The notes under the pieces are model-generated. The model saw only the letters and a list, made by a program, of their open reading frames with translations. It searched no databases and was not told where the DNA came from. Positions 1 to 9,442 of a stretch of 64,000 nucleotides of DNA are shown here, in pieces. Both the position numbers and the translations under genes were made by a program. Positions within the stretch are counted from its first letter, which is position 1; each line of letters starts with the position of its first letter. Where the stretch lies: contig NZ_CP092333.1 in the NCBI RefSeq assembly GCF_018595675.2, positions 124,001-188,000 on the forward strand, given 5' to 3'. The DNA comes from Flavihumibacter fluvii. GTDB lineage: Bacteria; Bacteroidota; Bacteroidia; Chitinophagales; Chitinophagaceae.

Positions 1-1034
1 TCACCGGTTTGTTTCACCATTGCCAGGGCTTCATCAATGGCCAGGTAACTGGCATTGCTCTTGGGCGAAGTAGCCAGGTAAATCGCACATTGTGATAAAA
101 TAATCCTGGCCTCCGGATGGCCGATCTTATTCACGGCGTCAAAGCAGGCATTTGCCAGTAAAATGGCATTGGGATTAGCATTGCCGATGTCCTCACTGGC
201 CAGTATGACCATCCTGCGCGCAATGAATTTTACATCTTCACCGCCTGCGATCATTCTTGCCAGCCAGTAAACTGCGGCATTCGGGTCGCTTCCGCGCATG
301 GATTTGATAAAGGCAGAAATGATATCATAATGTTGCTCGCCCTGCTTATCATACATCGCCACTTTTTGCTGAGCCACCTGCATCACCAGTTCATTGGTCA
401 CTACCAGCGGTTGTTTACCTCCGCCTGATTGTGCTACCAGTTCAAGGAGATTAAGCAACTTACGGGCATCACCACCCGAAATGCTGATCAGTGCGGCAGT
501 TTCTTTTAATTCGATCGACTGCTCCCTGAGCCATTCATCTTTCTCAATGGCATGCTGCAATAAATTTTCTAATGCTTTTTCATCCAGTGGTTTCAACACA
601 TATACCTGGCACCTGCTCAGCAAGGCACTGTTCACTTCAAAGGAGGGATTCTCTGTGGTTGCTCCGATCAGGGTAATGGTTCCTTTTTCCACTGCGCCTA
701 ATAGTGCATCCTGTTGCGATTTATTGAAGCGGTGGATCTCATCAATGAACAGTATCGCTTTCTCCTGGCTGCGGGCTGATTCTATCACCTCCCGCATATC
801 CTTTACGCCGGATGAAATGGCGCTTAACGTATAAAAAGGGGTATCAAGGGTATGGGCGATGATATTGGCAATGGTAGTCTTACCGACTCCGGGCGGACCC
901 CATAATATCATGGAGGGCACTACACCCTGGTCAATCGCTTTGCGTAGTATACTGCCTTTGCCTGTAAGGTGTTCCTGCCCGGTCAGATCATCGAGGGATT
1001 TTGGCCTGAGCCGTTCTGCAAGTGGTGGTGGCAT
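1..1034 (-). CDS. rarA: Replication-associated recombination protein RarA (MgsA/WRNIP1 family AAA+ ATPase), C-terminus cut by window edge
   Basis: Clamp-loader-like AAA+ ATPase that acts at stalled replication forks. The minus-strand frame reads [17 protein letters not shown], then a Walker A loop (GPPGVGKTT, about residue 50), a Walker B/DEIH-type motif ([10 protein letters not shown]), a sensor region ([19 protein letters not shown]) and the C-terminal half typical of the family ([26 protein letters not shown]). The ATG at 1034 is the only start after an in-frame TGA upstream. About 344 residues lie in the window, so the last 80 or so residues of a usual 420-440 residue protein are missing at the left edge. 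The gene follows the transglutaminase gene on the same strand with about 50 bases between them. The family assignment is secure from the motifs. Confidence 0.95.
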   Translation of the reverse strand, partial: MPPPLAERLRPKSLDDLTGQEHLTGKGSILRKAIDQGVVPSMILWGPPGVGKTTIANIIAHTLDTPFYTLSAISSGVKDMREVIESARSQEKAILFIDEIHRFNKSQQDALLGAVEKGTITLIGATTENPSFEVNSALLSRCQVYVLKPLDEKALENLLQHAIEKDEWLREQSIELKETAALISISGGDARKLLNLLELVAQSGGGKQPLVVTNELVMQVAQQKVAMYDKQGEQHYDIISAFIKSMRGSDPNAAVYWLARMIAGGEDVKFIARRMVILASEDIGNANPNAILLANACFDAVNKIGHPEARIILSQCAIYLATSPKSNASYLAIDEALAMVKQTG

Positions 1035-1086
1035 TCGTTCTGGTTGTATGGCAAAGCTATTGAAATTGCTTTGGCCCCGGAAAGAA

Positions 1087-2031
1087 TCACTGCTGCTGCA
1101 TGGTCACATCTCCTTCGGCCTTTTGGTATGCCAGTGTCTCCTGCACAACTGGCGTTTTGACCATCGTTCTTTCCTCAACATGGTGGCCGTCTTCATACCC
1201 AATGGAAACCATTACGTACAGTTTCTGCAACGCGGGACCTTTAAATGTTCCCTTAACCGGTGAACAGTCCGTGAAATTCCGGCCTACAGCCAGCTTCACA
1301 TGTGTATTCGTTACCCAGATATTATTGGTAGGATCAATTCCTGCCCAGCCATAACCCGGGATCCAGCTTTCGACCCAGGCATGTGTAGCACCTTCACCGC
1401 GAAGTCCGTCCTTATTCGGGCAAATATAACCGCTCACATACCTGCTCGGAATCTTAAGTGTCCTCAACACCTGCAGCATGACATGGGCAAAATCCTGGCA
1501 TACACCCGAATGGTGTTCAATGATTTCATCTACAGTTGTTTCAATATCCGTAATGCCCTTAATATAACTGAAATGCTGGTAGATAAACTGGCAACAATCC
1601 TGTACAGTAGCAGCCACACTTTTCCAGGGCTGGTAGATCTGCCGCACAATATCATCTATAGCATCCTGGTTCCTGATCGGATCTGCTTTTGTCAATTCCA
1701 ACAGGGAAATATCCAGCTGGACTTCCGCATGTAAACTTTCGAAACCGGTATTGAAATTCAGCCGCCGGTCAAGGTCCATGATAGTCCTGACCACCAGTTT
1801 ACTTTCGATCACCAGTTCTGTATGCGCTGCCGGAAGGTTGAAAATTCCGGCCTTATTTCCCCAGTAATCTATATAGGTCTGCAATTCGGGTTGGCCGGTG
1901 ATTACAAGTTCATGCAGCAGCACTTCCTGTTCATCACATTGGTAAGGGAAAATGCGGATATCATTGACGCTTTCTGTAACGGTGCGATCGTATTCGTAAC
2001 TGGTAATATGATGTATTCTGAACGTTGGCAT
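1087..2031 (-). CDS. Transglutaminase-like cysteine peptidase family protein (bacterial transglutaminase N-terminal region plus core)
   Basis: A 314-residue protein with no signal peptide, so probably cytoplasmic. The N-terminal 90 residues match the beta-rich region found ahead of bacterial transglutaminase cores (FRIHHITSYEYDRTV). The core carries the catalytic triad Cys178 (HSGVCQDFAH), His217 (THAWVESW) and Asp233 (GIDPTNN), all intact. It is the last gene of a three-gene minus-strand set after the alpha-E gene (8 bases apart) and the ATP-grasp gene. That trio recurs in many bacteria, and comparative genomics has predicted it to make or process a peptide or amide-linked compound. The true reaction (peptidase, amidase or transglutaminase) cannot be read from the sequence. 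Confidence 0.9.
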   Translation of the reverse strand: MPTFRIHHITSYEYDRTVTESVNDIRIFPYQCDEQEVLLHELVITGQPELQTYIDYWGNKAGIFNLPAAHTELVIESKLVVRTIMDLDRRLNFNTGFESLHAEVQLDISLLELTKADPIRNQDAIDDIVRQIYQPWKSVAATVQDCCQFIYQHFSYIKGITDIETTVDEIIEHHSGVCQDFAHVMLQVLRTLKIPSRYVSGYICPNKDGLRGEGATHAWVESWIPGYGWAGIDPTNNIWVTNTHVKLAVGRNFTDCSPVKGTFKGPALQKLYVMVSIGYEDGHHVEERTMVKTPVVQETLAYQKAEGDVTMQQQ

Positions 2032-2039
2032 AAGGCAAC

Positions 2040-2981
2040 TTAAGCGTATGAGAAGAATAAATGGCTGAGCTGGTGGTTAAAATGAAAAAGATCTGTTTTC
2101 ACTTCGTGAAGGTATGCCTGAACACCTTTTTCCTGCAACATTTTCATGTCTGCATATTCTACCTTGCTATGCAGCCTGCCGAAATTTTTCTGCAGGCTCA
2201 GGGCCTCATCACTCTGGTTGCGCTGGATCACTTTCACCAGGTAAAACCCAATCCGGTCAAGGCAATAAATGACCGACCTGGTGAATTGCTTATTGAACAA
2301 AACCTGGTCGGCTACATTCTGGTTATAATTGGTGCTGCGGTAGTTTTTTAAATGTAATTCATAACCTGATAAGGATAATAGCAAATTTCGCCAATAGAGG
2401 ATATCGCGCGAATGGGTCAGTTCATAACCAGATTCAGCAAAATTCCTGTCTGACAATTCCAAGGTAATGATACATCGTTCAATGAATTTGCCGAGTGCCA
2501 TGAAATTCCAGCCCATGTTCCGTGGCATGGTACTGTCGGTCACTCCATTGAAATGGATCAACTGGGTGCCAAGTTGCTCCAGTACCGATAAAGTGTCATT
2601 TCGCATGATCCTTTGTTGCAGGAGTGGATTATTGATAAGATGGTAGATCTGGTTCACCTGCTCCCAGACTTCCTTGGTGATGTGATCCTGGGCACCCCGG
2701 GCATTTTCCCGCGCCTTGATCACCATCACCCTGATGGCATTGGTGTTCTCACTGTCATAGATCAGGTGCTGCACCAGTGCTAGCGGGTTTTGTTCCATAT
2801 GTACCCTTTTTTCTTCTTCAGCACTGCTGAACATGGCCGATAACTGGCGCCAGTGCAAGGCATTATAATCGCCTTTATCGAGCGATAATGTATAGTTGGT
2901 ATGCAGGGTGCGTAATATGGCATCCGTTCTCTCGAGGTACCTGTTTAACCAGAATAGGGAATCAGCAATTCTACTAAGCAT
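2040..2981 (-). CDS. Alpha-E domain-containing protein (DUF403)
   Basis: A 313-residue all-helical protein of the alpha-E (DUF403) family. It opens with the hallmark MLSRIADSLFWLNRYLERTD and has the usual WxxLLLSLSGYE-type helices. No catalytic residues are known for the family. It sits between the circularly permuted ATP-grasp gene (about 27 bases upstream) and the transglutaminase gene (8 bases downstream), the standard order for this operon, and is thought to be an accessory partner of the ATP-grasp ligase. No signal peptide or membrane segment is visible. The length is normal for the family. Confidence 0.92.
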   Translation of the reverse strand: MLSRIADSLFWLNRYLERTDAILRTLHTNYTLSLDKGDYNALHWRQLSAMFSSAEEEKRVHMEQNPLALVQHLIYDSENTNAIRVMVIKARENARGAQDHITKEVWEQVNQIYHLINNPLLQQRIMRNDTLSVLEQLGTQLIHFNGVTDSTMPRNMGWNFMALGKFIERCIITLELSDRNFAESGYELTHSRDILYWRNLLLSLSGYELHLKNYRSTNYNQNVADQVLFNKQFTRSVIYCLDRIGFYLVKVIQRNQSDEALSLQKNFGRLHSKVEYADMKMLQEKGVQAYLHEVKTDLFHFNHQLSHLFFSYA

Positions 2982-3008
2982 ATGTTTCTTGTAATGATCA
3001 ATATTTTA

Positions 3009-4460
3009 TTATCCATTGTTGAGTACCCAGGTGTCTTTACTGCCACCGCCCTGGGATGAGTTCACAACCAGTGAACCTTCTCTAAGAGCCACCCGTGTTA
3101 ACCCGCCGGGGATGATTTTAATGCCACCCGGACCGCATAATGCAAAAGGCCGCAGGTCCACATGCCTGGGCTCAAATCGGTTATTCAGGAAACAGGGCGC
3201 AGTGGATAATTTAATAATGGGTTGGGCAATATAATTACGGGGATCGGCATTTACAGAGTTGATCATGGTATTGATCTCGTGGTCCGTTGCACTATTACCC
3301 ATCAGCATACCATACCCACCTGACTGGTTTGTCCGCTTGATCACCATATTGTGGATATTCCTGAAGGTGAACTCACGGGAATCCATATCCGCCATTTGGT
3401 AAGTTGGCACATTCGGTAAAATAGGCTCTTCATTCAGGTAATACCGGATCATCGCAGGCACATAGGCATAAACGGCTTTATCATCAGCCACGCCGTTGCC
3501 AATGGCATTCACCAGGGCTACATTGCCTTTGCGGTAAGCACCCAGTATTCCCGGAATACCCAGGGCGCTGTCGGGCCTGAAAACCAAAGGATCCATGTAT
3601 TCATCATCAATGCGGCGATAGATCACATCAACCTGTTGTAGTCCCATGGTGGTCTTCATATACACTTTATGGTTGTCTACCATCAGGTCGCGGCCCTCTA
3701 CCAACGGTATACCCATGGTACGGGCCAGGAAGGTATGTTCATAATAAGCAGAATTGAATACCCCCGGGGTCAGTAACACCACAGTTGGGTTCGCCAATTG
3801 CCTTGGTGCCAGTGACACCAGTATGTTATATAATTCAAGCGGATAATTGTTCACCATTTTTACCTGGTTGGCAGATAGCAGGTCGGGAAAAAGGCGCTTG
3901 GTTACTTCGCGGTTTTCCAGCATATAAGACACGCCGGAAGGGGTACGCAGGTTGTCTTCCAGCACATAATAGGTGCCATCATTGCCCCTGATCAGGTCTA
4001 TGCCGGAAATATGCACGAAAATGTCAAAGGGGACCTTTATGCCATACACCTCGCGGGCGTACTGCGGACAGGACGCAATAAGTTCGGCAGGAATGATACT
4101 GTCTTTCAGGATTTCCTGCCTGGAATAGATATCCTTTAAAAAAAGGTTGAGGGCCTTCAGGCGCTGGCTGATGCCGGCTTCAATATGCGACCACTCATGA
4201 CCCGGGATAATCCTTGGGATGATATCGAAGGGAAAGATCCGCTCGATTCCTTCATTATCACTGTACACCGTGAAGGTAATACCTTGGTTTAAAAATAATT
4301 CCCCGGCCAGCTGGTCCTTGCCCGAAAGGGTTGAAGCAGATAGCTGGTTGAGGGTCTCAAAAACCTGTTGGTACTGGGGCCGGATGCTGCCATCCGCGCA
4401 CATTTCATCCCATGAATCGGGTATCATGCAGTAATCACTGAATACAGTCCTGTCTGTCAT
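3009..4460 (-). CDS. Circularly permuted type 2 ATP-grasp protein (DUF404/DUF407)
   Basis: A 483-residue predicted amide/peptide-bond-forming ligase. It has the N-terminal DUF404-type region (GITFTVYSDNEGIERIFPFD), then GIDLIRGNDGTYYVLEDNLRTPSGVSYMLENR-like sequence, of which the LEDNLRTPSGVSY part is a family signature, and a C-terminal DUF407 region ending in GGLTRVALREGSLVVNSSQGGGSKDTWV. Homologs are 470-490 residues, so it is full length. First gene of the operon with the alpha-E and transglutaminase genes. The substrate is unknown: family knowledge supports ATP-dependent ligation, and the coupling to a transglutaminase-fold protein suggests that a peptide-like product is made and then processed. 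Confidence 0.92.
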   Translation of the reverse strand: MTDRTVFSDYCMIPDSWDEMCADGSIRPQYQQVFETLNQLSASTLSGKDQLAGELFLNQGITFTVYSDNEGIERIFPFDIIPRIIPGHEWSHIEAGISQRLKALNLFLKDIYSRQEILKDSIIPAELIASCPQYAREVYGIKVPFDIFVHISGIDLIRGNDGTYYVLEDNLRTPSGVSYMLENREVTKRLFPDLLSANQVKMVNNYPLELYNILVSLAPRQLANPTVVLLTPGVFNSAYYEHTFLARTMGIPLVEGRDLMVDNHKVYMKTTMGLQQVDVIYRRIDDEYMDPLVFRPDSALGIPGILGAYRKGNVALVNAIGNGVADDKAVYAYVPAMIRYYLNEEPILPNVPTYQMADMDSREFTFRNIHNMVIKRTNQSGGYGMLMGNSATDHEINTMINSVNADPRNYIAQPIIKLSTAPCFLNNRFEPRHVDLRPFALCGPGGIKIIPGGLTRVALREGSLVVNSSQGGGSKDTWVLNNG

Positions 4461-4480
4461 AAGCTGTGGTTATACAATAA

Positions 4481-4521
4481 AAAACGAGTTGTTGCCTCAA
4501 TGAGGGCAAGCAACTCGTTTT
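4481..4521 (-). terminator. Rho-independent terminator of the aspS operon
   Basis: An 11-base stem AAAACGAGTTG (4481-4491) pairs with CAACTCGTTTT (4511-4521), with further pairing inside (TTGCC/GGCAA). Read on the minus strand the hairpin is followed by a T-rich run (CGTTTTTTATTG). It lies about 25 bases past the stop of the small membrane protein gene. Confidence 0.8.
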
Positions 4522-4545
4522 CCTAATGTACACAATATTTAGTTC

Positions 4546-5061
4546 CTAACCTTCAGGATCAGGTGGAATTTGAAAAGCATCTGCATGTTGCTGGATAAGT
4601 CGAAAACTGATATACACATGAACCAGTAATAAAATACTGTATACCAGCAGGAAACGCAGGAGGTAATGCATGAAGGAAAGCATCAGTGTTTCCATGCCTT
4701 CTACGCTGGCTTTCTGCATCTCCATGGCCTGCTCAGTGATTTCATTCAGCATCGCCGGGTTCATAATAAGGGAAAGGCTCTGTACCCCGACTAATCCGGC
4801 AAACGCAATTGTACCATAACCGTTCACCTTGATCAGGTCCCGAAGGGCCGGTTTGCAGTACAGGTGGGCATCGATGCCGCGGGTGAGGAAACGCCAGCTG
4901 CTGTAAGTATACATCACGACACAGGCTACCAGAAAAACCGGTAATAACAGGATGGGGTTAGCCATAGCCGCCATGATCATCGTGAGCAGCATCAGGGCCA
5001 TAAAGCCGCCTATGGCAAAAAGGATATAGGTCAGTATGCGGTAAAAACCAAGGTTCTTCAT
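4546..5061 (-). CDS. Small multi-pass membrane protein, Bacteroidota-type (DUF5362-like)
   Basis: A 171-residue protein with about four hydrophobic segments: two close together near residues 8-55 (a TYILFAIGGFMALMLL-type helix, then PILLLPVFLVACVVMYTY), one around residues 85-105 and one near the C-terminus (FLLVYSILLLVHVYISF). No catalytic motif is visible. The start lies 4 bases after the aspS stop, so the two are almost certainly co-transcribed, and a strong terminator follows. It resembles small membrane proteins of unknown function (DUF5362 type) common in Bacteroidota; this match is from memory of the pattern. No role in tRNA charging is implied. Confidence 0.7.
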   Translation of the reverse strand: MKNLGFYRILTYILFAIGGFMALMLLTMIMAAMANPILLLPVFLVACVVMYTYSSWRFLTRGIDAHLYCKPALRDLIKVNGYGTIAFAGLVGVQSLSLIMNPAMLNEITEQAMEMQKASVEGMETLMLSFMHYLLRFLLVYSILLLVHVYISFRLIQQHADAFQIPPDPEG

Positions 5062-5065
5062 TCGC

Positions 5066-6895
5066 TTATGCTTGTGGTTGTATGCGGATACTCAGTTCCA
5101 CCAATTGTTTTTCATCGATGGATGCCGGGGCGTCAAGCATTACATCGCGGCCGCTGTTGTTTTTCGGGAAGGCAATGAAATCACGGATGCTTTCACTTCC
5201 GCCCAGGATGGCGCATAAACGGTCGAAACCGAAGGCCAGTCCGCCATGTGGTGGTGCACCATATTCAAATGCCCCCAGCAGGAAACCAAATTTATGCAAG
5301 GCTTCTTCCTTACTCATGCCCAGGGCGTCAAACATTTTCTCCTGTAATTCACGCTGGTAAATCCGGATAGAACCGCCACCGATCTCATTTCCATTCAATA
5401 CCATATCATAAGCATTGGCCTTGATATTGGCATAGGGGTGGTTGAGATAATCAGCCGCATTGGTAATCGTTGGGTCATTGCCTATCATCACAGGTATATG
5501 ATCTGGCTTGGGTGAGGTAAATGGATGGTGCCTGGCCACCCAGCGGTTTTCTTCTTCCGCATATTCAAAAAGCGGGAAATCAAGAACCCATAACAATTTG
5601 AATTCATCCTTACGGCGCAGTCCCAGCCTTTCGCCCATTTCGAGGCGGAGTTCACTGGTGGCTTTACGGGTGCGCTCTTCCCTTCCTGCCAGTATTAATA
5701 TAAGGTCACCGGCTTCTGCACCACAAAGGGTAGCCAGGTTCTTTAGTCTTGTTTCGTCAAAGAATTTGTCGGCGCTGCTTTTAAAGGTTCCGTCTGCATT
5801 GCATTTGATGAAGACCAGCCCGTTCATCCCGATCTGCGGCCTTTTCACCCATTCTGTAAGTTCGTCCGTTTGCTTACGGGTATATTCACTGCATCCGGGA
5901 ACAACGATGGCGAGAACAGTTTCTGCACCGGTAAACACCTTAAAATCGCTGGCTTCAAAAATGGCCTGGGCGGCAAGGTTGCCGGTCTGGCCTTCAAAAA
6001 CAGTTTTCAGGTTGATGAGCTCCATGCCGAACCGGATATCGGGTTTGTCATTTCCATACCGGAGCATGGCATCATTCCAGGTCATACGCTGAACAACATC
6101 AGTGTAGTCAATATTTTTTACATCCTTGAAAATTTGCTTGATAAGTCCTTCGAACATGACCAGGATATCTTCCTGGGCAACAAAACTCATTTCACAGTCG
6201 ATCTGCGTAAACTCAGGCTGGCGGTCTGCCCTGAGGTCTTCGTCCCGGAAGCATTTTACAATCTGGTAATAGCGGTCGTATCCGCTTACCATCAGCAATT
6301 GCTTGAAGGTTTGCGGACTCTGGGGCAGGGCATAAAATTGGCCCGAATTCATGCGTGATGGCACCACAAAATCACGGGCTCCTTCCGGGGTCGATTTGAT
6401 CAGGAAGGGTGTTTCTATATCCATGAAATTGTGCTCGTGCAGGTAGTTGCGGGCCGAGCGGTTGACCGCATACCTCAGTTCTATATTGCGTTTTACTGCG
6501 TTGCGCCGAAGGTCGAGGTAACGGTATTTCATCCGAAGGTCGTCTCCACCGTCTGTGTCATCCTGGATGGTAAAGGGCGGTGTTGCGGCCTTATTTAATA
6601 TGGTAAAGCCTTCGACTTCAATTTCAATATCACCGGTGGGTATATTGGGGTTCTTATTGCTTCTTTCTACAACTTTTCCGGTCACCTGCAGCACAAATTC
6701 ACGGCCCAGGGGCTGTTCGTCAAGGTCCTGGTTTAAGGCTTCCCCGAACAATAATTGTGTGATGCCATAGCGGTCGCGAAGGTCCACAAATGTGATGCTT
6801 CCAAATTTCCTGACAGTCTGTACCCAGCCTGCCAGCGTTACCTGTTGATCGCGGTGATCCGCCCTTAATTCCCCGCAGGTATGCGTTCTGTACAT
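5066..6895 (-). CDS. aspS: Aspartate--tRNA ligase
   Basis: Class IIb aminoacyl-tRNA synthetase of about 609 residues that charges tRNA-Asp (or also tRNA-Asn). It has an N-terminal OB-fold anticodon-binding domain ([14 protein letters not shown], then [19 protein letters not shown]), motif 2 ([19 protein letters not shown]), a bacterial-type GAD insertion, and motif 3 (GLAFGFDRL) near the C-terminus. The frame stays open to 7012, but the family's conserved [10 protein letters not shown] start corresponds to the ATG at 6895, and a TAnnTTTG -7 element at 6930-6937 supports it. The gene leads an operon with the membrane protein gene that begins 4 bases after its stop. Confidence 0.97.
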   Translation of the reverse strand: MYRTHTCGELRADHRDQQVTLAGWVQTVRKFGSITFVDLRDRYGITQLLFGEALNQDLDEQPLGREFVLQVTGKVVERSNKNPNIPTGDIEIEVEGFTILNKAATPPFTIQDDTDGGDDLRMKYRYLDLRRNAVKRNIELRYAVNRSARNYLHEHNFMDIETPFLIKSTPEGARDFVVPSRMNSGQFYALPQSPQTFKQLLMVSGYDRYYQIVKCFRDEDLRADRQPEFTQIDCEMSFVAQEDILVMFEGLIKQIFKDVKNIDYTDVVQRMTWNDAMLRYGNDKPDIRFGMELINLKTVFEGQTGNLAAQAIFEASDFKVFTGAETVLAIVVPGCSEYTRKQTDELTEWVKRPQIGMNGLVFIKCNADGTFKSSADKFFDETRLKNLATLCGAEAGDLILILAGREERTRKATSELRLEMGERLGLRRKDEFKLLWVLDFPLFEYAEEENRWVARHHPFTSPKPDHIPVMIGNDPTITNAADYLNHPYANIKANAYDMVLNGNEIGGGSIRIYQRELQEKMFDALGMSKEEALHKFGFLLGAFEYGAPPHGGLAFGFDRLCAILGGSESIRDFIAFPKNNSGRDVMLDAPASIDEKQLVELSIRIQPQA

Positions 6896-6929
6896 AGCAA
6901 TGCTTGTTTTCGGTCTTTTAAATGAGGGG

Positions 6930-6937
6930 CAAAGGTA
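6930..6937 (-). promoter_or_regulatory. Candidate -7 element for aspS
   Basis: On the minus strand this reads TACCTTTG, a perfect match to the Bacteroidota -7 consensus TAnnTTTG, about 35 bases before the chosen aspS start. No good TTTG is seen at the expected -33 spacing, so the call is moderate. Confidence 0.4.
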
Positions 6938-7175
6938 AACTAAATACTGAAGTATGGTTCCCGGGCTAGTAATTATACTAAAACTGCGTGAAAATTCCCT
7001 AAACCATTGCATTCTTCAATAACTCTCTTTAACTTGTAACAGATTCCATTTTACCCAGCCTTACCTCGTATTTAATCCGTACAATCTCCTACGCAGAAAG
7101 ACCTGATGATCATCCATAACTGTGTCTAACCAGCATGAACAATGCTATGATTTTCTTACTCACAAAAAAGACCTT

Positions 7176-7976
7176 ATGGAAATCGTATTCATCTGTTTGC
7201 TGGTGTTTTGTACCGTGTTCACTTTCGATTTTTTACACGGACGCCTGCAAAAATTCTTCCTCTACCGTCGCCGGCAGGGCTTTGAGCAGCACGAAACATA
7301 TTTTCGTTCCCTCATTTCCTCCAATATCCGGTATTTCAACAAGGTTGACCTGGAGACACAACACAAATGGCTGTTCCGTACTTACCTTTTTTACCGTTCC
7401 AAGAAATTCCATTATGTGGGTGTCGAAAAGACCGATGAGATGCCGATCCTTATTAGCGCTACAGCAGCACAACTGACGCTTGGACTGGAGAACTTTTCCC
7501 TCAATTATTTCCATGATATCTATGTGTTACAGCATGACTATCATTACGGATATTATTCCCTGCCGTTTATGGGCCATGTTGACTCATCCGGCATTTACCT
7601 GTCCTGGGATAATTTCCTGCAAGGAATCAGGAGCGCACACGACAGCAGTAATGTAGGCTTGCATGAAATGGCCCATGCCTTGGCATATGTGAACTTTATC
7701 ACCAAGACCGACGAGGATAAACATTTTAAAAAGGAATTCCACCAGTATTCAAAAGTGGCCCGCCCGGTTTACCAGGATATGCAGCGCGGCCGCAAAACAA
7801 TTCTGGGCGATTACGCCGCTACCAACTACCATGAATTCTGGGCGGTGAGTGTCGAAGTATTTTTTGAAAACCCGGTTCGGATGCGCCACGAATTGCCTGA
7901 GTTGTATGCTGCAATGGCCCGCCTGTTGAAACAGGATCCGCACAAGGTACTGGTGACCAGCCTGGCGGCTGCCTGA
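7176..7976 (+). CDS. MtfA-like zinc-dependent peptidase
   Basis: Zinc metallopeptidase of the MtfA (Mlc titration factor A) family, about 266 residues. The HExxH site is HEMAH at residues 163-167 counted from the chosen start, followed by a downstream glutamate region (NYHEFWAVSVEVFFENP) typical of the family. The N-terminus (MEIVFICLLVFCTVFTF) is one hydrophobic anchor, as in most Bacteroidota members. The frame could start with GTG at 7122, but the ATG at 7176 begins directly at the membrane segment and is preferred. In enterobacteria MtfA binds the Mlc repressor; there is no sign of that here, so only the peptidase role is inferred. The gene converges with the Crp/Fnr gene, with 7 bases between their stops. 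Confidence 0.88.
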   Translation: MEIVFICLLVFCTVFTFDFLHGRLQKFFLYRRRQGFEQHETYFRSLISSNIRYFNKVDLETQHKWLFRTYLFYRSKKFHYVGVEKTDEMPILISATAAQLTLGLENFSLNYFHDIYVLQHDYHYGYYSLPFMGHVDSSGIYLSWDNFLQGIRSAHDSSNVGLHEMAHALAYVNFITKTDEDKHFKKEFHQYSKVARPVYQDMQRGRKTILGDYAATNYHEFWAVSVEVFFENPVRMRHELPELYAAMARLLKQDPHKVLVTSLAAA

Positions 7977-7983
7977 TGCAGGG

Positions 7984-8679
7984 TCAGCCTTCCTGTTCAG
8001 TCATTATGCGCTCAAGGCTGGCCGTATTGGTAATGCGGAAGTTTTTACCATTTTTTTCTACCAGGTGCTGGTTGGTGAATTCCTGGAAGGTACGGAACAC
8101 CGTTTCATAAGTGGTGCCGATATAGGAGGCCAGGTCCTGTTGTGATATCGTGATATCGATAAAACCATCCGCGGTTGTCCCGAATTTTTTTTGTAGCAGC
8201 AGCAGGGCATAAGCTAGTCTGCCTTTTACTGGCATATGAACCAGGTAACGCATTTTTCTTTCCGATTCCTGAAGTTCACGTGCAAAGAATAACATCAGCT
8301 CATAGGTGAGTCCATGGTTAACATGCAAAGAACTCAGGAAAAAATCTAAAGGGATAAAACAAATGGAACTATCCTGAAGGGCCATTCCGGAAACAGGGTA
8401 AATGGGCTCATTACCGAGGCCCCTGTGTCCAATGATATCACCATCTTTGGCAAAGCGCAGGATCAGCTCCTTGTCTGCATCCCACTGCTTAACCACTTTG
8501 ACAAGTCCCTGGTTGATAAAGAATATTCCCTGTACCGGATCGCCTTCCTTAAAAATCAATTCACCTTTTTTTACATTCCGGGTTTTTTTATGGACTTCGA
8601 TTGCTGGCAGCCAGTCTTTCAGGCAGCCCCGGCAAAAAAAACAACTGTTCAGGTCACAATCTTTCTTATTCCTTTTCAT
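7984..8679 (-). CDS. Crp/Fnr family transcriptional regulator with N-terminal cysteine cluster
   Basis: A 231-residue regulator: a cyclic-nucleotide-binding-type beta barrel (residues about 30-145, including KKGELIFKEGDPVQGIFFINQG) and a C-terminal Crp-type winged helix (ISQQDLASYIGTTYETVFRTF). The N-terminus carries four cysteines, C8, C13, C16 and C19 (CDLNSCFFCRGC), resembling in idea but not spacing the iron-sulfur ligands of FNR. The start overlaps the 3' end of cobA by 14 bases, so the two form one transcript, and the nitrate/nitrite genes begin on the other side of cobA. This context suggests control of the island by oxygen, redox state or nitric oxide. The sensing mode is inference. 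Confidence 0.9.
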   Translation of the reverse strand: MKRNKKDCDLNSCFFCRGCLKDWLPAIEVHKKTRNVKKGELIFKEGDPVQGIFFINQGLVKVVKQWDADKELILRFAKDGDIIGHRGLGNEPIYPVSGMALQDSSICFIPLDFFLSSLHVNHGLTYELMLFFARELQESERKMRYLVHMPVKGRLAYALLLLQKKFGTTADGFIDITISQQDLASYIGTTYETVFRTFQEFTNQHLVEKNGKNFRITNTASLERIMTEQEG

Positions 8680-9442
8680 CCCGATAAAAATAGGCCTTTT
8701 CTCCCACGGTATGGACCCAATCCGCGGGCCGGAGCCTTACAACTTCTCCGATCACAATGACCGCCGGATTTTCAATACCTGCATAGGCAGCCCTAAAAAC
8801 AATATCACGGACAGTGCCGGTAATCATTTTCTCTGACTGGGTAGTGCCATTCTGGATAATGGCCACCGGCGTTGAATCCTTGCCGTTAGTAGAGAAAATT
8901 TCCATTATGGTTTCCAGTTTACTCATTGCCATCAACAGGATGACTGTTGCCGTTGATTTTGCAGCAAGGGCAATATCTGGTGAGATATCGCCGCTGCGGG
9001 TAGTCCCTGTGGTCACCCAGAAACTTTCACTGATACCCCGGGCGGTTAATGGGATCATCTGGCTGGCTGGAACTGCTAATGCGCTGGAAATGCCAGGCAC
9101 AATGCTAACGGGGATACCTGCCGCTCTTGCCGCTTCAATTTCTTCCTGGGCCCGGCCAAACACAAAGGGGTCACCACCTTTTAGGCGAACCACATTGCCG
9201 CAGGCCAATGCTTTTTCAATCATCAGGTCATTGATTTCCTGTTGTGACAGGGCATGACAACCAAAGCGCTTTCCGACAAAGACCTGCTCGCTGCCTGGCC
9301 GGCAGTGGACCAGCAATTCCGGGTTGGCCAGGGCATCATATAAGATGACAGCTGCCTGTTGCAAAGCCTTAATGGCTTTCAGGGTGATAAGTTCAGGGTC
9401 GCCCGGACCGGCACCAACAAGGGAGATCTTAGGCTGTATCAT
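8666..9442 (-). CDS. cobA: Uroporphyrinogen-III C-methyltransferase (SUMT)
   Basis: A 258-residue tetrapyrrole methylase that puts two methyl groups from S-adenosylmethionine on uroporphyrinogen III to give precorrin-2, the precursor of sirohaem. Visible motifs are the N-terminal VGAGPGDPELIT, the LKGGDPFVFGRAQEE region and PGISSALAVPA. The length matches stand-alone SUMT, so the dehydrogenase/ferrochelatase half (as in CysG) is not here and must be supplied elsewhere. Sirohaem is the cofactor of NirB, encoded divergently 200 bases away. It shares a transcript with the Crp/Fnr gene through a 14-base overlap. Confidence 0.96.
   Translation of the reverse strand: MIQPKISLVGAGPGDPELITLKAIKALQQAAVILYDALANPELLVHCRPGSEQVFVGKRFGCHALSQQEINDLMIEKALACGNVVRLKGGDPFVFGRAQEEIEAARAAGIPVSIVPGISSALAVPASQMIPLTARGISESFWVTTGTTRSGDISPDIALAAKSTATVILLMAMSKLETIMEIFSTNGKDSTPVAIIQNGTTQSEKMITGTVRDIVFRAAYAGIENPAVIVIGEVVRLRPADWVHTVGEKAYFYRDEKE

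Noticed and set aside
5508-6358. Two plus-strand open frames of 162-194 residues inside aspS
   Set aside because: They lie opposite a highly conserved gene and have no start context, motif or composition of a real protein.
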